Of a stretch of 64,000 nucleotides of DNA, positions 27,660 to 37,600 are shown piece after piece. The stretch is from Wenyingzhuangia aestuarii. GTDB taxonomy: Bacteria; Bacteroidota; Bacteroidia; Flavobacteriales; Flavobacteriaceae. The position numbers and the translations under genes were made by a program. The number at the start of each line of letters is the position of its first letter. Position 1 is the stretch's first letter. Below the pieces are notes generated by a model. It saw only the letters and a list, made by a program, of their open reading frames with translations, had not been told where the DNA came from and ran no database searches. Location: positions 124,001 through 188,000 of the forward strand of contig NZ_JAATJG010000002.1 of NCBI RefSeq assembly GCF_011927765.1, given 5' to 3'.

Positions 27660-28388
27660 ATGAAAATTTTTAAGTTTATTCCCAATCTGTTAACCTTGTT
27701 AAATTTATTATCAGGATGTTTGGCAGTAGTATATGCAGTTAACAATCAAATTCAGTCTGCTGTTTTGTTTGTAATGTTGGGAATTCTTTTTGATTTTTTT
27801 GATGGATTTGCTGCTCGTTTGTTACATGTTCAAAGTGAATTAGGAAAACAATTAGATTCTTTGGCAGATATGGTTACGAGTGGAGTAGTACCTGGAATTG
27901 TAATGGTGCAAATGTTATTAAAATCGGGGAATAGTGAGCCATTAACTTATATAGATGGCTTTGAAAATTTTCCTTTTTTAGCGATGGTAGGTTTCTCAAT
28001 AACGCTAGCTTCTTGTTACCGATTGGCTAACTTTAATATTGATGAAAATCAGACTGAAAACTTTGTAGGTTTACCAACACCTGCTAATACCTTGTTTATT
28101 CTTTCTTTACCTCTAATGCATGTGTATCCAGAATATCAATACATTAGTTATATTGTAGATAATCAGTATGTATTGTTATTGGTAACGGTATTGAGTTGTT
28201 ATATGCTAAATGCAAATATTGAATTGTTTGCTTTAAAGTTTAAAACCTTTGCTTTTGCAGAAAATAAGCTAAAGTATATATTCTTACTATTATCTATAGT
28301 TTTGATAGTTGTAATTAAGTTAGCTGCAATTCCCGCAATTATTTTAATGTACTTGTTACTATCCACCCTAAATAATAAGAAGAAGTAA
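27660..28388 (+). CDS. pssA: CDP-diacylglycerol-serine O-phosphatidyltransferase
   Basis: 242-residue inner-membrane enzyme that makes phosphatidylserine, the precursor of phosphatidylethanolamine. The CDP-alcohol phosphotransferase signature D-G-x2-A-R-x8-G-x3-D-x3-D is present as DFFDGFAARLLHVQSELGKQ followed by LDSLADMVTSG. It has seven or eight hydrophobic segments; the start MKIFKFIPNLLTLLNLLSGC is typical of the family. It stands alone on the plus strand between two minus-strand operons, with its own candidate promoter. Confidence 0.92.
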   Translation: MKIFKFIPNLLTLLNLLSGCLAVVYAVNNQIQSAVLFVMLGILFDFFDGFAARLLHVQSELGKQLDSLADMVTSGVVPGIVMVQMLLKSGNSEPLTYIDGFENFPFLAMVGFSITLASCYRLANFNIDENQTENFVGLPTPANTLFILSLPLMHVYPEYQYISYIVDNQYVLLLVTVLSCYMLNANIELFALKFKTFAFAENKLKYIFLLLSIVLIVVIKLAAIPAIILMYLLLSTLNNKKK

Positions 28389-28403
28389 TTTTTACTTCTT
28401 CTT
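28377..28403. terminator. Palindromic bidirectional terminator between pssA and lptB
   Basis: Perfect 12-bp arms, aagaagaagtaa (28377-28388) and ttacttcttctt (28392-28403), around a 3-nt loop. Each arm holds the last codons and stop of one of the two convergent genes. Confidence 0.6.
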
Positions 28404-29135
28404 AAATCTATTTTCTTTTAATACAAAACTTTCTCCTAAGTAAACTCTACGAACCATTTCGTCATCGGCTAGTTCTTGCGGAGTTCCACTTTTTAGAATA
28501 CTTCCTTGGTACATTAAGTAGGTTTTGTCTGTAATGGCTAAAGTTGCCTGTACATCGTGATCGGTAATTAAAATACCAATGTTTTTGTCTTTTAAAGTAG
28601 CTACAATAGATTGAATATCTTCTACCGCAATAGGATCTACCCCAGCAAAAGGTTCATCTAACAAAATAAATTTAGGATCCGATGCTAAACATCTAGCTAT
28701 TTCGGTTCTACGTCTTTCTCCTCCAGACAATAAATCTCCTCTGTTAGTTCTTACGTGTCCTAAACTAAATTCTTCTATTAATTCTTCTAGTTTTTGTTTT
28801 TGCTGTGCTTTGGTTCTATCTGTAAACTGTAAAACAGAAAGGATGTTTTCTTCTACTGTTAATTTTCTAAATACAGAAGCTTCCTGAGCTAAATAACCAA
28901 TACCATGTTGTGCACGTTTATACATAGCATAATCGGTAATTTCTTTGTCGTCTAAGTAAATATGACCTTCGTTAGGTTTTACCATTCCTACAATCATGTA
29001 AAAAGAAGTGGTCTTACCAGCACCATTAGGTCCTAACAATCCAATAATTTCACCTTGTTCTACTTGTAGTGAAATTCCTTTTACAACTTTTCTACTTCCG
29101 TATAATTTCTGAATATTATCAGCTCTTAAAATCAT
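28392..29135 (-). CDS. lptB: LPS export ABC transporter ATPase LptB
   Basis: 247 residues. Cytoplasmic ATPase that powers lipopolysaccharide extraction from the inner membrane with LptF, LptG and LptC. Walker A is [19 protein letters not shown], the Q-loop region is [13 protein letters not shown], the signature is [16 protein letters not shown] and Walker B is [13 protein letters not shown]. The coupling-helix region [11 protein letters not shown] is diagnostic of LptB. It is the last gene of a three-gene operon with tatC and kdsD; spacing to tatC is 3 nt. Confidence 0.94.
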   Translation of the reverse strand: MILRADNIQKLYGSRKVVKGISLQVEQGEIIGLLGPNGAGKTTSFYMIVGMVKPNEGHIYLDDKEITDYAMYKRAQHGIGYLAQEASVFRKLTVEENILSVLQFTDRTKAQQKQKLEELIEEFSLGHVRTNRGDLLSGGERRRTEIARCLASDPKFILLDEPFAGVDPIAVEDIQSIVATLKDKNIGILITDHDVQATLAITDKTYLMYQGSILKSGTPQELADDEMVRRVYLGESFVLKENRFKKK

Positions 29136-29138
29136 AAA

Positions 29139-29942
29139 CTAGAGTTTATCTTGTTTTTTAACAATTACTTTAGATACCCAAATACTAATTTCGTAAAGAA
29201 TTAAGATAGGGATAGCTACAATAATCTGACTCGCAACATCTGGGGGGGTAATAATAGCAGAAACTATCAAAACCAGTACCAAAGCGTGTTTTCTGTAAGT
29301 TTTTAAAAACTCTGGAGTAATCAACCCAAATTTTGTTAAAAAATACACAACCAAAGGCAATTCAAATACCACAGAAACACCTAGTAAAGTGTTTGTAATT
29401 AAACCTATATAACTGTCAAATTGAAAGTTGTTTACAATTAAATCTGTAATCTGGTAATTGTAAAAGAAATAGACAGACATGGGAGCTATAATAAAATAGC
29501 TAAAAGACAATCCTATGATTAATAACAGCGTTGCAATTACAATAAAACCTTTACTTTTTTGTCGTTCTTTGGGAGTTAAACCAGGCATAATAAAACGCAT
29601 CATTTCCCAAATAATATAAGGGAAAGACAAAATAAGACCCAGTATAAAACTAGACCACAAGGCATTCATTAACTGATTGGTAGGTGCTAAACTTTGTAGC
29701 TTAGCATTAAAGCTAATATTACAAAAACTGCTTTCCAATCCCATTTTTGTAAATAAATCACAAAACCATTGATAAGTAATAAAATCGGGTTGTAAGTGGG
29801 CTAATAAAAACTGATTGTATACTTGCTTTTGAAATACAAATAAGATAATAGTAAAGATTAATACACATATGGTAGATCTTACCAAGTGCCATCTTAACTC
29901 TTCTACATGGTCCAAAAAAGACATTTCATTTTTCTCTTCCAT
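29139..29942 (-). CDS. tatC: Twin-arginine translocase subunit TatC
   Basis: 267 residues with six membrane helices. TatC is the receptor of the Tat pathway and binds twin-arginine signal peptides of folded proteins at the inner membrane. The conserved cytoplasmic N-terminus MSFLDHVEELRWHLVRS and the later FELPLVVYFLTKFGLITPEF and AIITPPDVASQI are family hallmarks. An insert near residues 45-80 contains two cysteines, a variation often seen in Bacteroidota. It lies between kdsD and lptB with 3-nt gaps. Confidence 0.95.
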   Translation of the reverse strand: MEEKNEMSFLDHVEELRWHLVRSTICVLIFTIILFVFQKQVYNQFLLAHLQPDFITYQWFCDLFTKMGLESSFCNISFNAKLQSLAPTNQLMNALWSSFILGLILSFPYIIWEMMRFIMPGLTPKERQKSKGFIVIATLLLIIGLSFSYFIIAPMSVYFFYNYQITDLIVNNFQFDSYIGLITNTLLGVSVVFELPLVVYFLTKFGLITPEFLKTYRKHALVLVLIVSAIITPPDVASQIIVAIPILILYEISIWVSKVIVKKQDKL

Positions 29943-29945
29943 AGT

Positions 29946-30908
29946 TTAGAAAATACCTTCTTTAATTAAATCGTGAATATGAATAATTCCTTTGTAATTG
30001 TTGTGTTCATCAATCACAATTAGTTGAGAAATATTATTAGTTTCCATCGTGTCCATTGCTTCAATAGCCATGGCATCAATGTTTATTGTTTTAGGAGTTG
30101 TAGACATAATATCTTTTGACGTAAGTAATAAAAAGTCATCACTTTTGTTCAACATTCGTCTAATATCTCCATCGGTTATAATTCCAACCAATTGATTATT
30201 GTCTAAAACAGCAGTTGCTCCCAAACGTTTGTTAGAAATTTCTAACAAAGCATCTTTTACACTGGTGTTGATAGCAACTTGTGGAGCTTCATTTTTCTCT
30301 ACCAAATCGCTTACACGTAAATATAATTTTTTACCCAAAGCACCTCCCGGGTGGTATTTGGCAAAATCTTTACTTGTAAATTGATTTAATTCTAACAAAG
30401 TAACCGCAATAGCATCTCCCATGACTAACTGAGCCGTGGTACTTGTGGTAGGTGCTAAGTTATTAGGACACGCTTCTTTTTCTACAAAAGTGTTTAAGGT
30501 ATAAGTTGCTTGGGTTCCTAAAAAAGAATCTTTATTTCCCGTAATAGCTATAATAGGATTGTTGTTTCTTTTAATAAGTGGAATTAACACTTTAATTTCT
30601 GGAGTGTTTCCACTTTTAGAAATACAAATTACCACATCGTTATCCTGTATAATTCCTAAATCTCCATGTATAGCATCGGCTGCATGCATAAAAATAGAAG
30701 GAGTACCTGTAGAATTTAAAGTGGCTACAATTTTGGTAGCAATGGCTGCGCTTTTACCAATACCGGTTATAATTAACCGTCCTGTACTTTTAAGAATACA
30801 TTTTATGGCATTTTCAAAATTAGAATCAATTAAATTGGTTAAATTAGCAATAGCATTGCTTTCTAGTTCAATAGTTTTCTTGGCAATAGAAAGTATATCG
30901 TTATTCAA
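29946..30908 (-). CDS. kdsD: Arabinose-5-phosphate isomerase KdsD/KpsF
   Basis: 320 residues. It converts ribulose-5-phosphate to arabinose-5-phosphate, the first step of Kdo synthesis for LPS. Residues 1-195 are a SIS sugar-isomerase domain (TGRLIITGIGKSAAIATKIV, CISKSGNTPEI, NLAPTTSTTAQLVMGDAIAV). Two CBS motifs fill about 205-320 (GIITDGDIRRML, GIIHIHDLIKEG). It heads the kdsD-tatC-lptB operon, so two of the three genes serve LPS. recQ diverges 70 nt away. Confidence 0.94.
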   Translation of the reverse strand: MNNDILSIAKKTIELESNAIANLTNLIDSNFENAIKCILKSTGRLIITGIGKSAAIATKIVATLNSTGTPSIFMHAADAIHGDLGIIQDNDVVICISKSGNTPEIKVLIPLIKRNNNPIIAITGNKDSFLGTQATYTLNTFVEKEACPNNLAPTTSTTAQLVMGDAIAVTLLELNQFTSKDFAKYHPGGALGKKLYLRVSDLVEKNEAPQVAINTSVKDALLEISNKRLGATAVLDNNQLVGIITDGDIRRMLNKSDDFLLLTSKDIMSTTPKTINIDAMAIEAMDTMETNNISQLIVIDEHNNYKGIIHIHDLIKEGIF

Positions 30909-30978
30909 GGCTGTAATTTTTACTGAAAAAAGTTATATCTTTAATTGCAAATGTATTTAAAATTAGCATACTATTATT

Positions 30979-33183
30979 ATGAATCAAGATAAAATTGATT
31001 TGTACGGGCCGCTAAAAAAGTATTTTGGCTTCAACAAATTTAAGGGTTTACAGGAGGGTGTCGTAAGAAGCATTGTAGAAGGGAATGATACGTTCGTAAT
31101 CATGCCTACAGGTGGTGGAAAATCACTTTGTTATCAACTTCCAGCATTAATGCAAAGTGGAACTGCTATTGTGGTTTCGCCGTTAATTGCGTTAATGAAA
31201 AATCAGGTAGATGCCATTCGTGGTATATCTGATGACTATGGAGTTGCTCATGTTTTAAATTCGTCGTTAAATAAAACGGAAATTAATAGAGTAAAAACGG
31301 ATATAGCAAATGGAGTTACAAAGTTATTGTATGTAGCACCAGAGTCTTTAACCAAAGATGAATATGTTGACTTTTTAAAAGAACAGGATATCTCTTTTTT
31401 TGCGATTGATGAAGCACATTGTATTTCAGAGTGGGGACACGATTTTAGGCCAGAGTACAGAAACTTAAGAAGAATTATTCAACGTATTGGAGATGTGCCT
31501 ATTATTGGTTTAACCGCCACGGCAACTCCTAAGGTACAAGAAGATATTATTAAAACATTGGCTATGAACAATGCCAATACTTTTAAAGCATCTTTTAATA
31601 GACCGAATTTGTTTTATGAAGTACGACCTAAAACCAAAGAAGTTGCTAGTGATATTATTCGATTTATAAAACAACACTCAGGAAAGTCGGGTGTGATTTA
31701 TTGTTTGAGTAGAAAAAAAGTTGAAGAACTTGCACAAACGCTTCAGGTAAACGGAATTTCGGCTTTGCCTTATCATGCAGGTTTAGATGCCAAAACAAGA
31801 GCTAAACATCAAGACATGTTTCTAATGGAAGATGTAGATGTAATTGTGGCTACCATTGCTTTTGGAATGGGGATTGATAAACCGGATGTACGTTTTGTAA
31901 TTCACCACGATATTCCTAAAAGTTTAGAAAGTTATTATCAAGAAACAGGTAGAGCTGGTCGTGATGATGGTGAAGGAATTTGTTTGGCTTTTTATGCTTA
32001 TAAAGACATAGAAAAGTTAGAGAAATTTATGGCCAACAAACCTATTGCAGAGCAAGAATTAGGACATGCATTGTTGCAAGAAGTTGTGGGTTATGCTGAA
32101 ACTTCTATTAGTAGAAGACAGTATTTGTTACATTATTTTGGAGAAGAGTTTGATCCTGTAAACGGATTGGGTGCCAAAATGGATGATAATACTAAAAATC
32201 CTAAGAAGCAGACAGAAGCTAAAGATAGTGTTGTAGCCTTGTTAAAGGTGATTAGTGGTTCTAAAGAAAAGTACAAAACCAAAGATATTGTGGCTACCTT
32301 ATTAGGGAAGGCCAATGCCATGTTAATATCTCATAAAACCAACGAAAGAGATTTCTTTGGAATAGGTAAAGACAAAGACAATCAATATTGGACAGCTTTA
32401 ATTCGTCAAACTTTAGTAGGTGGTTTTTTACGCAAAGAAATAGAACAATACGGAGTGGTAAAATTAACTCCTAAAGGATTGGACTTTTTAGAAAATCCAA
32501 CTTCTTTTTTAATGACAGAAGATCATATTTATGTAGATGAAGATGATAGAGCTGTGATTATAGCCAATGCGAAAAACAAAGCAGCCGTTACCACCGATGC
32601 TCAATTAATGGGTTTATTAAAGTCGTTAAGAAAATCGGTAGGAAAAAAGAAAGGAATTCCTCCTTATGCTATTTTTCAAGATCCTTCTTTGGAAGATATG
32701 ACTTTAAAATATCCAACCACTATAGAAGAGTTATCTAATATTCATGGAGTAGGAGATGGGAAAGCTAAAAAGTTTGGTAAAGAGTTTGTTGATTTAATTG
32801 ATAAATATGTTAAAGAGAATAATATAGAAAAGCCAGATGATTTGGTGGTGAAAACTACTGGAGAAAAATCAGGGTTAAAACTATATATTATTCAGAATAC
32901 AGATAGAAAATTACCTTTAGAAGATATTGCTAGTGCAAAAGGTTTAGAGATGAATGATTTGATTAAAGAAATTGAATCTATTGTGTATTCTGGAACCAAA
33001 TTAAATATAGATTATTACTTAGAAGATATCTTAGACGAGGATCAGCAAGAAGAACTTCATGATTATTTTATGGAGGCTGAAACAGATAGTATTAAAGATG
33101 CTTTAGATGAATTTGATGGTGATTATGACGATGAAGAATTACGTTTAATGAGGATTAAGTTTATTAGTGATATAGCGAATTAA
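30979..33183 (+). CDS. recQ: ATP-dependent DNA helicase RecQ
   Basis: 734-residue 3'-5' helicase for replication-fork repair and recombination. Motif I is MPTGGGKSLCYQLPALM, motif II is DEAHC followed by the aromatic-rich loop SEWGHDFRPEY, motif III is GLTATATPKVQEDI, and motif VI is QETGRAGRDDG. An RQC-like winged helix follows (about 380-530) and an HRDC domain lies near 535-620 (YAIFQDPSLEDM). The usual zinc-cluster cysteines of the RQC region are not seen where expected. The long acidic tail ends the protein. Single gene with its own terminator. Confidence 0.95.
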   Translation: MNQDKIDLYGPLKKYFGFNKFKGLQEGVVRSIVEGNDTFVIMPTGGGKSLCYQLPALMQSGTAIVVSPLIALMKNQVDAIRGISDDYGVAHVLNSSLNKTEINRVKTDIANGVTKLLYVAPESLTKDEYVDFLKEQDISFFAIDEAHCISEWGHDFRPEYRNLRRIIQRIGDVPIIGLTATATPKVQEDIIKTLAMNNANTFKASFNRPNLFYEVRPKTKEVASDIIRFIKQHSGKSGVIYCLSRKKVEELAQTLQVNGISALPYHAGLDAKTRAKHQDMFLMEDVDVIVATIAFGMGIDKPDVRFVIHHDIPKSLESYYQETGRAGRDDGEGICLAFYAYKDIEKLEKFMANKPIAEQELGHALLQEVVGYAETSISRRQYLLHYFGEEFDPVNGLGAKMDDNTKNPKKQTEAKDSVVALLKVISGSKEKYKTKDIVATLLGKANAMLISHKTNERDFFGIGKDKDNQYWTALIRQTLVGGFLRKEIEQYGVVKLTPKGLDFLENPTSFLMTEDHIYVDEDDRAVIIANAKNKAAVTTDAQLMGLLKSLRKSVGKKKGIPPYAIFQDPSLEDMTLKYPTTIEELSNIHGVGDGKAKKFGKEFVDLIDKYVKENNIEKPDDLVVKTTGEKSGLKLYIIQNTDRKLPLEDIASAKGLEMNDLIKEIESIVYSGTKLNIDYYLEDILDEDQQEELHDYFMEAETDSIKDALDEFDGDYDDEELRLMRIKFISDIAN

Positions 33184-33202
33184 TTCGTTCAATATTCAAA
33201 AC

Positions 33203-33236
33203 AAAAAGAGCCATCTATTGTAGATGGCTTTTTTTG
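33203..33236. terminator. Terminator between recQ and the histidine kinase gene
   Basis: Stem agccatcta/tagatggct with a 3-nt loop, flanked by an A-run on the left and a T-run on the right. It can serve both convergent genes. Confidence 0.8.
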
Positions 33237-33253
33237 TTTCTGTAAGTAGCATA

Positions 33254-36200
33254 TTATTTTCTAAACTTATTAATAAGCTTTAGCAGTAATTCTTTGTCTA
33301 AAGGTTTAGGTATATATCCATCAAAATTTAATTTATTGGCTTTTTCAATATCGTCTGTAAGCGCATGTGCTGTTTGTGCAATAACAGGGATTAACGGGTT
33401 TGTTTTCTTTATTTGTACACAAGCATCCCAACCATCTAAAACAGGCATTTTAATATCCATTAAAATCAAATCTATGTCTTTGTTGTTCTCACAAATATCA
33501 ACAGCTAATTGTCCGTTACGTGCTCTAATAATATTGTAGTCTTCGTTTTTTAATATTTGTTCAATATAAAAGAAGTTACTTTCATTGTCTTCTGCTACTA
33601 GAATGGTAAAGTTTGATTTGTTTTTAGAAACAATTTTTAAAGGGATCTCATCCACTTGGCTGTCGTCCACTTCTTTTATTTCAAAAGGAATATGAAATTT
33701 AAATGTAGCCCCTTTATTAGCTTCAGATTCAAGTTCAATGGTTCCATCCATTAAATTGATAATCTTTTTGATAATAGAAAGTCCAAGTCCTGTACCTTGT
33801 GCAAATTCATTTAGTTTTGTGAATCTTTCAAAAACTTTATCGTGTTGGTTTTTAGGTATACCTATACCTGTGTCTTTTACAAAACAGGTAACATTAGAGT
33901 TGTTGTCTACATAGTAACCAAAGGTGATTGATCCTTTGTTGGTGAATTTTAAAGCATTGGTAATAAGATTTATAAAAATCTGTTTTAATCTGTTTTTATC
34001 TGATGAGATTAGGATTTTAGAATATTGAGGATCCATAATTAAGGTTACATCTTCACAACATTTATGTTCAAAAATGGTATGTAAACTTTTTAGCAAAGAG
34101 TTTAAGTCAAATAAAGTAGGCTTAATCTCAATAGTTTCAGATTCTATTCTTGCAAAATCGATTAAATCATCAATAAGTCTAAGTAAGACTTCACTCTGGT
34201 CGTGAATAATTCCAGAAAATTCTTTAAAATCTTCACTTTTTGTTTCTTCTGCAATAATGGTAGAAAATCCAACAATAGAGTTTAAAGGTGTTCTAATTTC
34301 ATGACTCATAGAAGCTAAGAAAGCAGTTTTTAATCTGTCTGCTTCTTCAGCTTTGTTTTTAGCTTCTTCTAAATCACTTAATATTTTTTTCTTTTCGGTT
34401 ATATCTTCTTTTAAAGCAATAAAGTGAGTTATTTTATTTTCGGAGTTTTTAACTGGAGCTATGTTTACGTTTTCCCAATACAAATCACCGTTTTTCTTTT
34501 TGTTTCTAAACTCACCATACCAGCTTTCTCCGCTTAGTAATTTACTCCACATTTCTTTATAGTACTCTTTACTGTGGTAACCCGAGTTTAAAATTTTAGG
34601 ACTTTTACCTATGGTTTCTTGTATAGAGTAACCTGTTGTTTTTTCGAAAAATGGATTTACATATTCTATAATTCCATCTGTATTTGTAATAATGATACAG
34701 ATTGGGCTTTGGTCAATGGCCTGAGTTAGCTTGTTTTTTTCTTCTTCTATTTTTTTTCGGTCACTAATATCTCTAACAAAAGCTAAAAATAGTTTTTTTC
34801 CTTTATCATAAAAGACACTAAGTTTAACTTCTACAGGAAAAACAGTTCCGTCTTTTCTTTGGTGTTGCGCAACAAAGCTGGTTGATGTTTCTGGGCTAAT
34901 ACTATTCCAAGCTTTGTAAATTTCATCTTTGGATGCAATATTTTTATCAACATCAAAGATTGTTAACTTTTTAATCTCATCAATGCTATAATTAAGATCT
35001 CTAGTAGCTTTTATATTGGTGTCTAGTATATTTCCTTCAATATCATGTAAATAGATAGCATCGGGTGCGTGTTTAATTAAGCTTTTAAATTTTTGCTCAT
35101 TATCTTTTAACGCATTTTCTGCTATTTTTTGATTGGTAATATCGGTATGTGTACCAATAAGCCTTATCGCTTTTCCGCTTTCGTCATGCTCAAAAATTTT
35201 AATTCTAGAGCGAACCCACATCCATTCCCCGTTTTTTTGTAGGAATCTAAATTCTTCATCATAAGAATCTGTTTTACCGGCTAGAAAATCTTCTGTTTTG
35301 GTTTGTACGTTTAAAAAATCGTCTCTGTGAACTCTTTTTTCCCACTCTTTAAAGCTTCCGCTAAACTCATTAGGCTCGTATCCGGCCATGGTGTAGTAAC
35401 GAGCATCAAAATAAACTTTGCCTGTTGGAATGTCCCAGTCAAAATAACCATCGTTGTTAACGGTAAGGGCTAGGTTATTTCTTTCTTCGCTAATTTTTAT
35501 TTTTTCCTCAGCAACTACTTGTTCTGTAATATCTGTTGTAGACACCCAGCATCCTTCTATTTCTGTTTCGTTTTTGTATAGGCTAATTAAATTGTTTAAA
35601 AAGTATTTAACCTCTCCAGCTGCTGTAGCTTCTTCGGTTCTTAAGTTTTTCCATTCGTAATTATTACTAATATAAAGATCAATCATGTATGTCATTGTTT
35701 CTTCATCATCCCAAATATAGGTTAGGGGTTTGTTTAGTAATTCATTGGCATTGTTAAATCCGTAAAATTGAGCTAGAATGTCGTTACACTCAGCAATGTA
35801 AGAGTTGTCTTTAATAAATTGAAATTTCTCTTCTCTTGAAAATCCTATTTTAAACGTTTCTTTAAATTTTATTCTAATTAAACCTTGTATAGAAGAGTCC
35901 ATTAGCTTTTTGTAACCTTCTTGACTTTCTTTAAGTTTAATTTCTGCTTCTTTTTGTGGGGTAATGTCAAGAAGTGTTCCTTCAATTCTTAAAGGAGATT
36001 CCGTATCGTCCTGAAAGGTTTGTGCATTAATCATTACAGTAAGTGGCTCTCCATTTATTTTTTTTGCTGTAATAACGTAGTTTTTAATATAGCCGTACTC
36101 TTTTAAATGATGGGTTAGTTTGCTTCTTTCTTCATCATTACCCCAAAAATCTGAGATGAATAGTTTTGAGTAATTTTTATGTGGAGTTAAGCCTAGAATG

Positions 36201-36943
36201 TTTTCAAACTCATGATTGTAACTTAGAATTTCTCCGTCAATGGTTGCTGTGTAAAACCCTTCTAGTAAATTTAAAATTGTATTTCTGTGTTTGTTTTCAG
36301 AAATTAAAATTTCAGCATTTAGCTTTTTTATTTTGTGAAATGATACATATATATAATAGCCTAAAGTCAATAAAATAATTAGAATAAAATATCTTGTGTA
36401 TATAAAAAACGTAATCTTTTTCTTGGCAGTATTAAGTGTTTGACTGTTGGTGTTAATTAGCTGGTCTGTGGCAATGTTGTTGTTAATTTGAGTTTCTTCA
36501 ATTTGATCAAAAAATGTTTTTTTATAATTTATGTAAGAATCACTTTCTAGAATAGCTAATGCTTCTTGTTTTTTGTTTAAATTGTTTTTTAGAAGTGCTT
36601 TCTTTTCTAAATTAAGAATAATAGTTGCAATACTATCTTGAAGAGGGCTGATGTCTGTAATTTGACCAAATGTATTGTTAAAAGAAGCTCTATTACTGGT
36701 GTAGCTTTCTAACCAAGCATTATTAGAGGTTTTAATATAGTTTTGAAGATTATATGTAAGTCCTGTGTTTAAAGTTAAGAGTTTGTTTATTTTTCTAAGC
36801 TGATTTTGCTTTAGGTCCACTTGTGTAAAATTAGATATAACCGATTTTGTTTGGTTTATAATGTATAAGTTAACCGTCATGCATAGAATGAGGCATATTG
36901 AGAATATAAATAGGGTAACTTGTTTTACAGTAAATTTTCTCAT
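33254..36943 (-). CDS. Multi-PAS hybrid sensor histidine kinase
   Basis: 1229 residues. A membrane helix at about 8-28 and another near 180-200 enclose a periplasmic, helical CHASE3-like sensor. Roughly five PAS/PAC modules follow (about 212-855); landmarks are GRIL-type NEEFSGSFKEWEKRVHRDDF, DTNIKATRDLNYS and ENVNIAPVKNSENKITHF. Then come HisKA with SHEIRTPLNSIVGFS, the ATPase domain (NLITNALKFTNKG, VKDTGIGIP, GTGLGLSII) and a C-terminal receiver (LVAEDNESNF, DLILMDIKMPVLDG). No DNA-binding output is present, so a separate response regulator or phosphotransfer protein is expected. No partner gene is adjacent. Confidence 0.93.
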   Translation of the reverse strand: MRKFTVKQVTLFIFSICLILCMTVNLYIINQTKSVISNFTQVDLKQNQLRKINKLLTLNTGLTYNLQNYIKTSNNAWLESYTSNRASFNNTFGQITDISPLQDSIATIILNLEKKALLKNNLNKKQEALAILESDSYINYKKTFFDQIEETQINNNIATDQLINTNSQTLNTAKKKITFFIYTRYFILIILLTLGYYIYVSFHKIKKLNAEILISENKHRNTILNLLEGFYTATIDGEILSYNHEFENILGLTPHKNYSKLFISDFWGNDEERSKLTHHLKEYGYIKNYVITAKKINGEPLTVMINAQTFQDDTESPLRIEGTLLDITPQKEAEIKLKESQEGYKKLMDSSIQGLIRIKFKETFKIGFSREEKFQFIKDNSYIAECNDILAQFYGFNNANELLNKPLTYIWDDEETMTYMIDLYISNNYEWKNLRTEEATAAGEVKYFLNNLISLYKNETEIEGCWVSTTDITEQVVAEEKIKISEERNNLALTVNNDGYFDWDIPTGKVYFDARYYTMAGYEPNEFSGSFKEWEKRVHRDDFLNVQTKTEDFLAGKTDSYDEEFRFLQKNGEWMWVRSRIKIFEHDESGKAIRLIGTHTDITNQKIAENALKDNEQKFKSLIKHAPDAIYLHDIEGNILDTNIKATRDLNYSIDEIKKLTIFDVDKNIASKDEIYKAWNSISPETSTSFVAQHQRKDGTVFPVEVKLSVFYDKGKKLFLAFVRDISDRKKIEEEKNKLTQAIDQSPICIIITNTDGIIEYVNPFFEKTTGYSIQETIGKSPKILNSGYHSKEYYKEMWSKLLSGESWYGEFRNKKKNGDLYWENVNIAPVKNSENKITHFIALKEDITEKKKILSDLEEAKNKAEEADRLKTAFLASMSHEIRTPLNSIVGFSTIIAEETKSEDFKEFSGIIHDQSEVLLRLIDDLIDFARIESETIEIKPTLFDLNSLLKSLHTIFEHKCCEDVTLIMDPQYSKILISSDKNRLKQIFINLITNALKFTNKGSITFGYYVDNNSNVTCFVKDTGIGIPKNQHDKVFERFTKLNEFAQGTGLGLSIIKKIINLMDGTIELESEANKGATFKFHIPFEIKEVDDSQVDEIPLKIVSKNKSNFTILVAEDNESNFFYIEQILKNEDYNIIRARNGQLAVDICENNKDIDLILMDIKMPVLDGWDACVQIKKTNPLIPVIAQTAHALTDDIEKANKLNFDGYIPKPLDKELLLKLINKFRK

Positions 36944-37600
36944 TTTTAGTAGGGGGGTATTTTTGTTTTTAATAGCAATTGTAATTTAATAAAAAAAAAG
37001 GATAGAAATGTCGTTTTTAAATAGGTATAAACAAAGAATGCACTAATATTTAAATTAGTGCATTTTAAGAAAAAAAAGTTTTGTTTTGGATTCTTAGAAA
37101 TTAAACTTTTTAGTAGTCTTTTTTTGTTGTTTAAGGTGTAACTGTCTGTATTGTAATAATATGTTCAGGAGTTGTTACGTTTTATACTCTAGGTAACTTA
37201 TAAAATAACTGTATTTTCTTCCAAAATGTTCTTTACTAATTATTAGTACTAAATTACCTTGTGCAGAAACTTTATGAGTGGTATTAAACTTAAAAAATAT
37301 TCTTTTTAAGGCTAAGTCGCTTAATGTAGCTCTTAAAACAGATAATTAATTGGGAATATTTCTGTTAGGTTGTAGTTAATGATGATCATTAAAATAAGCT
37401 GTTAATTATACTAATTACATCTTTTTTAATTTCTGAATAAGGTAAAAGGTTTTTAATTTTATTAGAAAATAGCTTTAGGTATATTGTGTCTGTAACAATT
37501 TTAATATCAATAATTTGTTTTGAAAAGGCAATTCTATGTTTCAAAAAATAGATTGAAAACATAGAATTACCTTTGGAGTACTGGGGATAAAAAGAGTGTG
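36944..37600. other. Non-coding gap of about 650 nt
   Basis: No convincing gene on either strand. It holds an AT-rich hairpin with arms aatgcactaat/attagtgcatt (37037-37064) and, at the right end, the terminator of the GH16 gene. The rest is A/T-rich with short hydrophobic-codon runs but no start-to-stop frame of note. Confidence 0.6.
37523..37574 (-). terminator. Terminator of the GH16 lipoprotein gene
   Basis: Long hairpin: aaggcaattctatgttt pairs with aacatagaattacctt with one G-T wobble. On the minus strand it lies 27 nt past the stop and is followed by a T-rich tract. Confidence 0.65.

Noticed and set aside
30559-30960. 133-codon frame antisense to kdsD
   Set aside because: Overlaps the conserved SIS domain coding region; no signals of its own.
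33254-36943. Hybrid two-component regulator (HTCS) for polysaccharide use
   Set aside because: There is no Reg_prop/Y_Y_Y sensor and no AraC-type DNA-binding domain; the protein ends with a receiver.
37037-37064. Terminator hairpin in the gap upstream of the histidine kinase
   Set aside because: The stem is AT-rich, has no T-run on either side and lies more than 500 nt from the nearest gene end.
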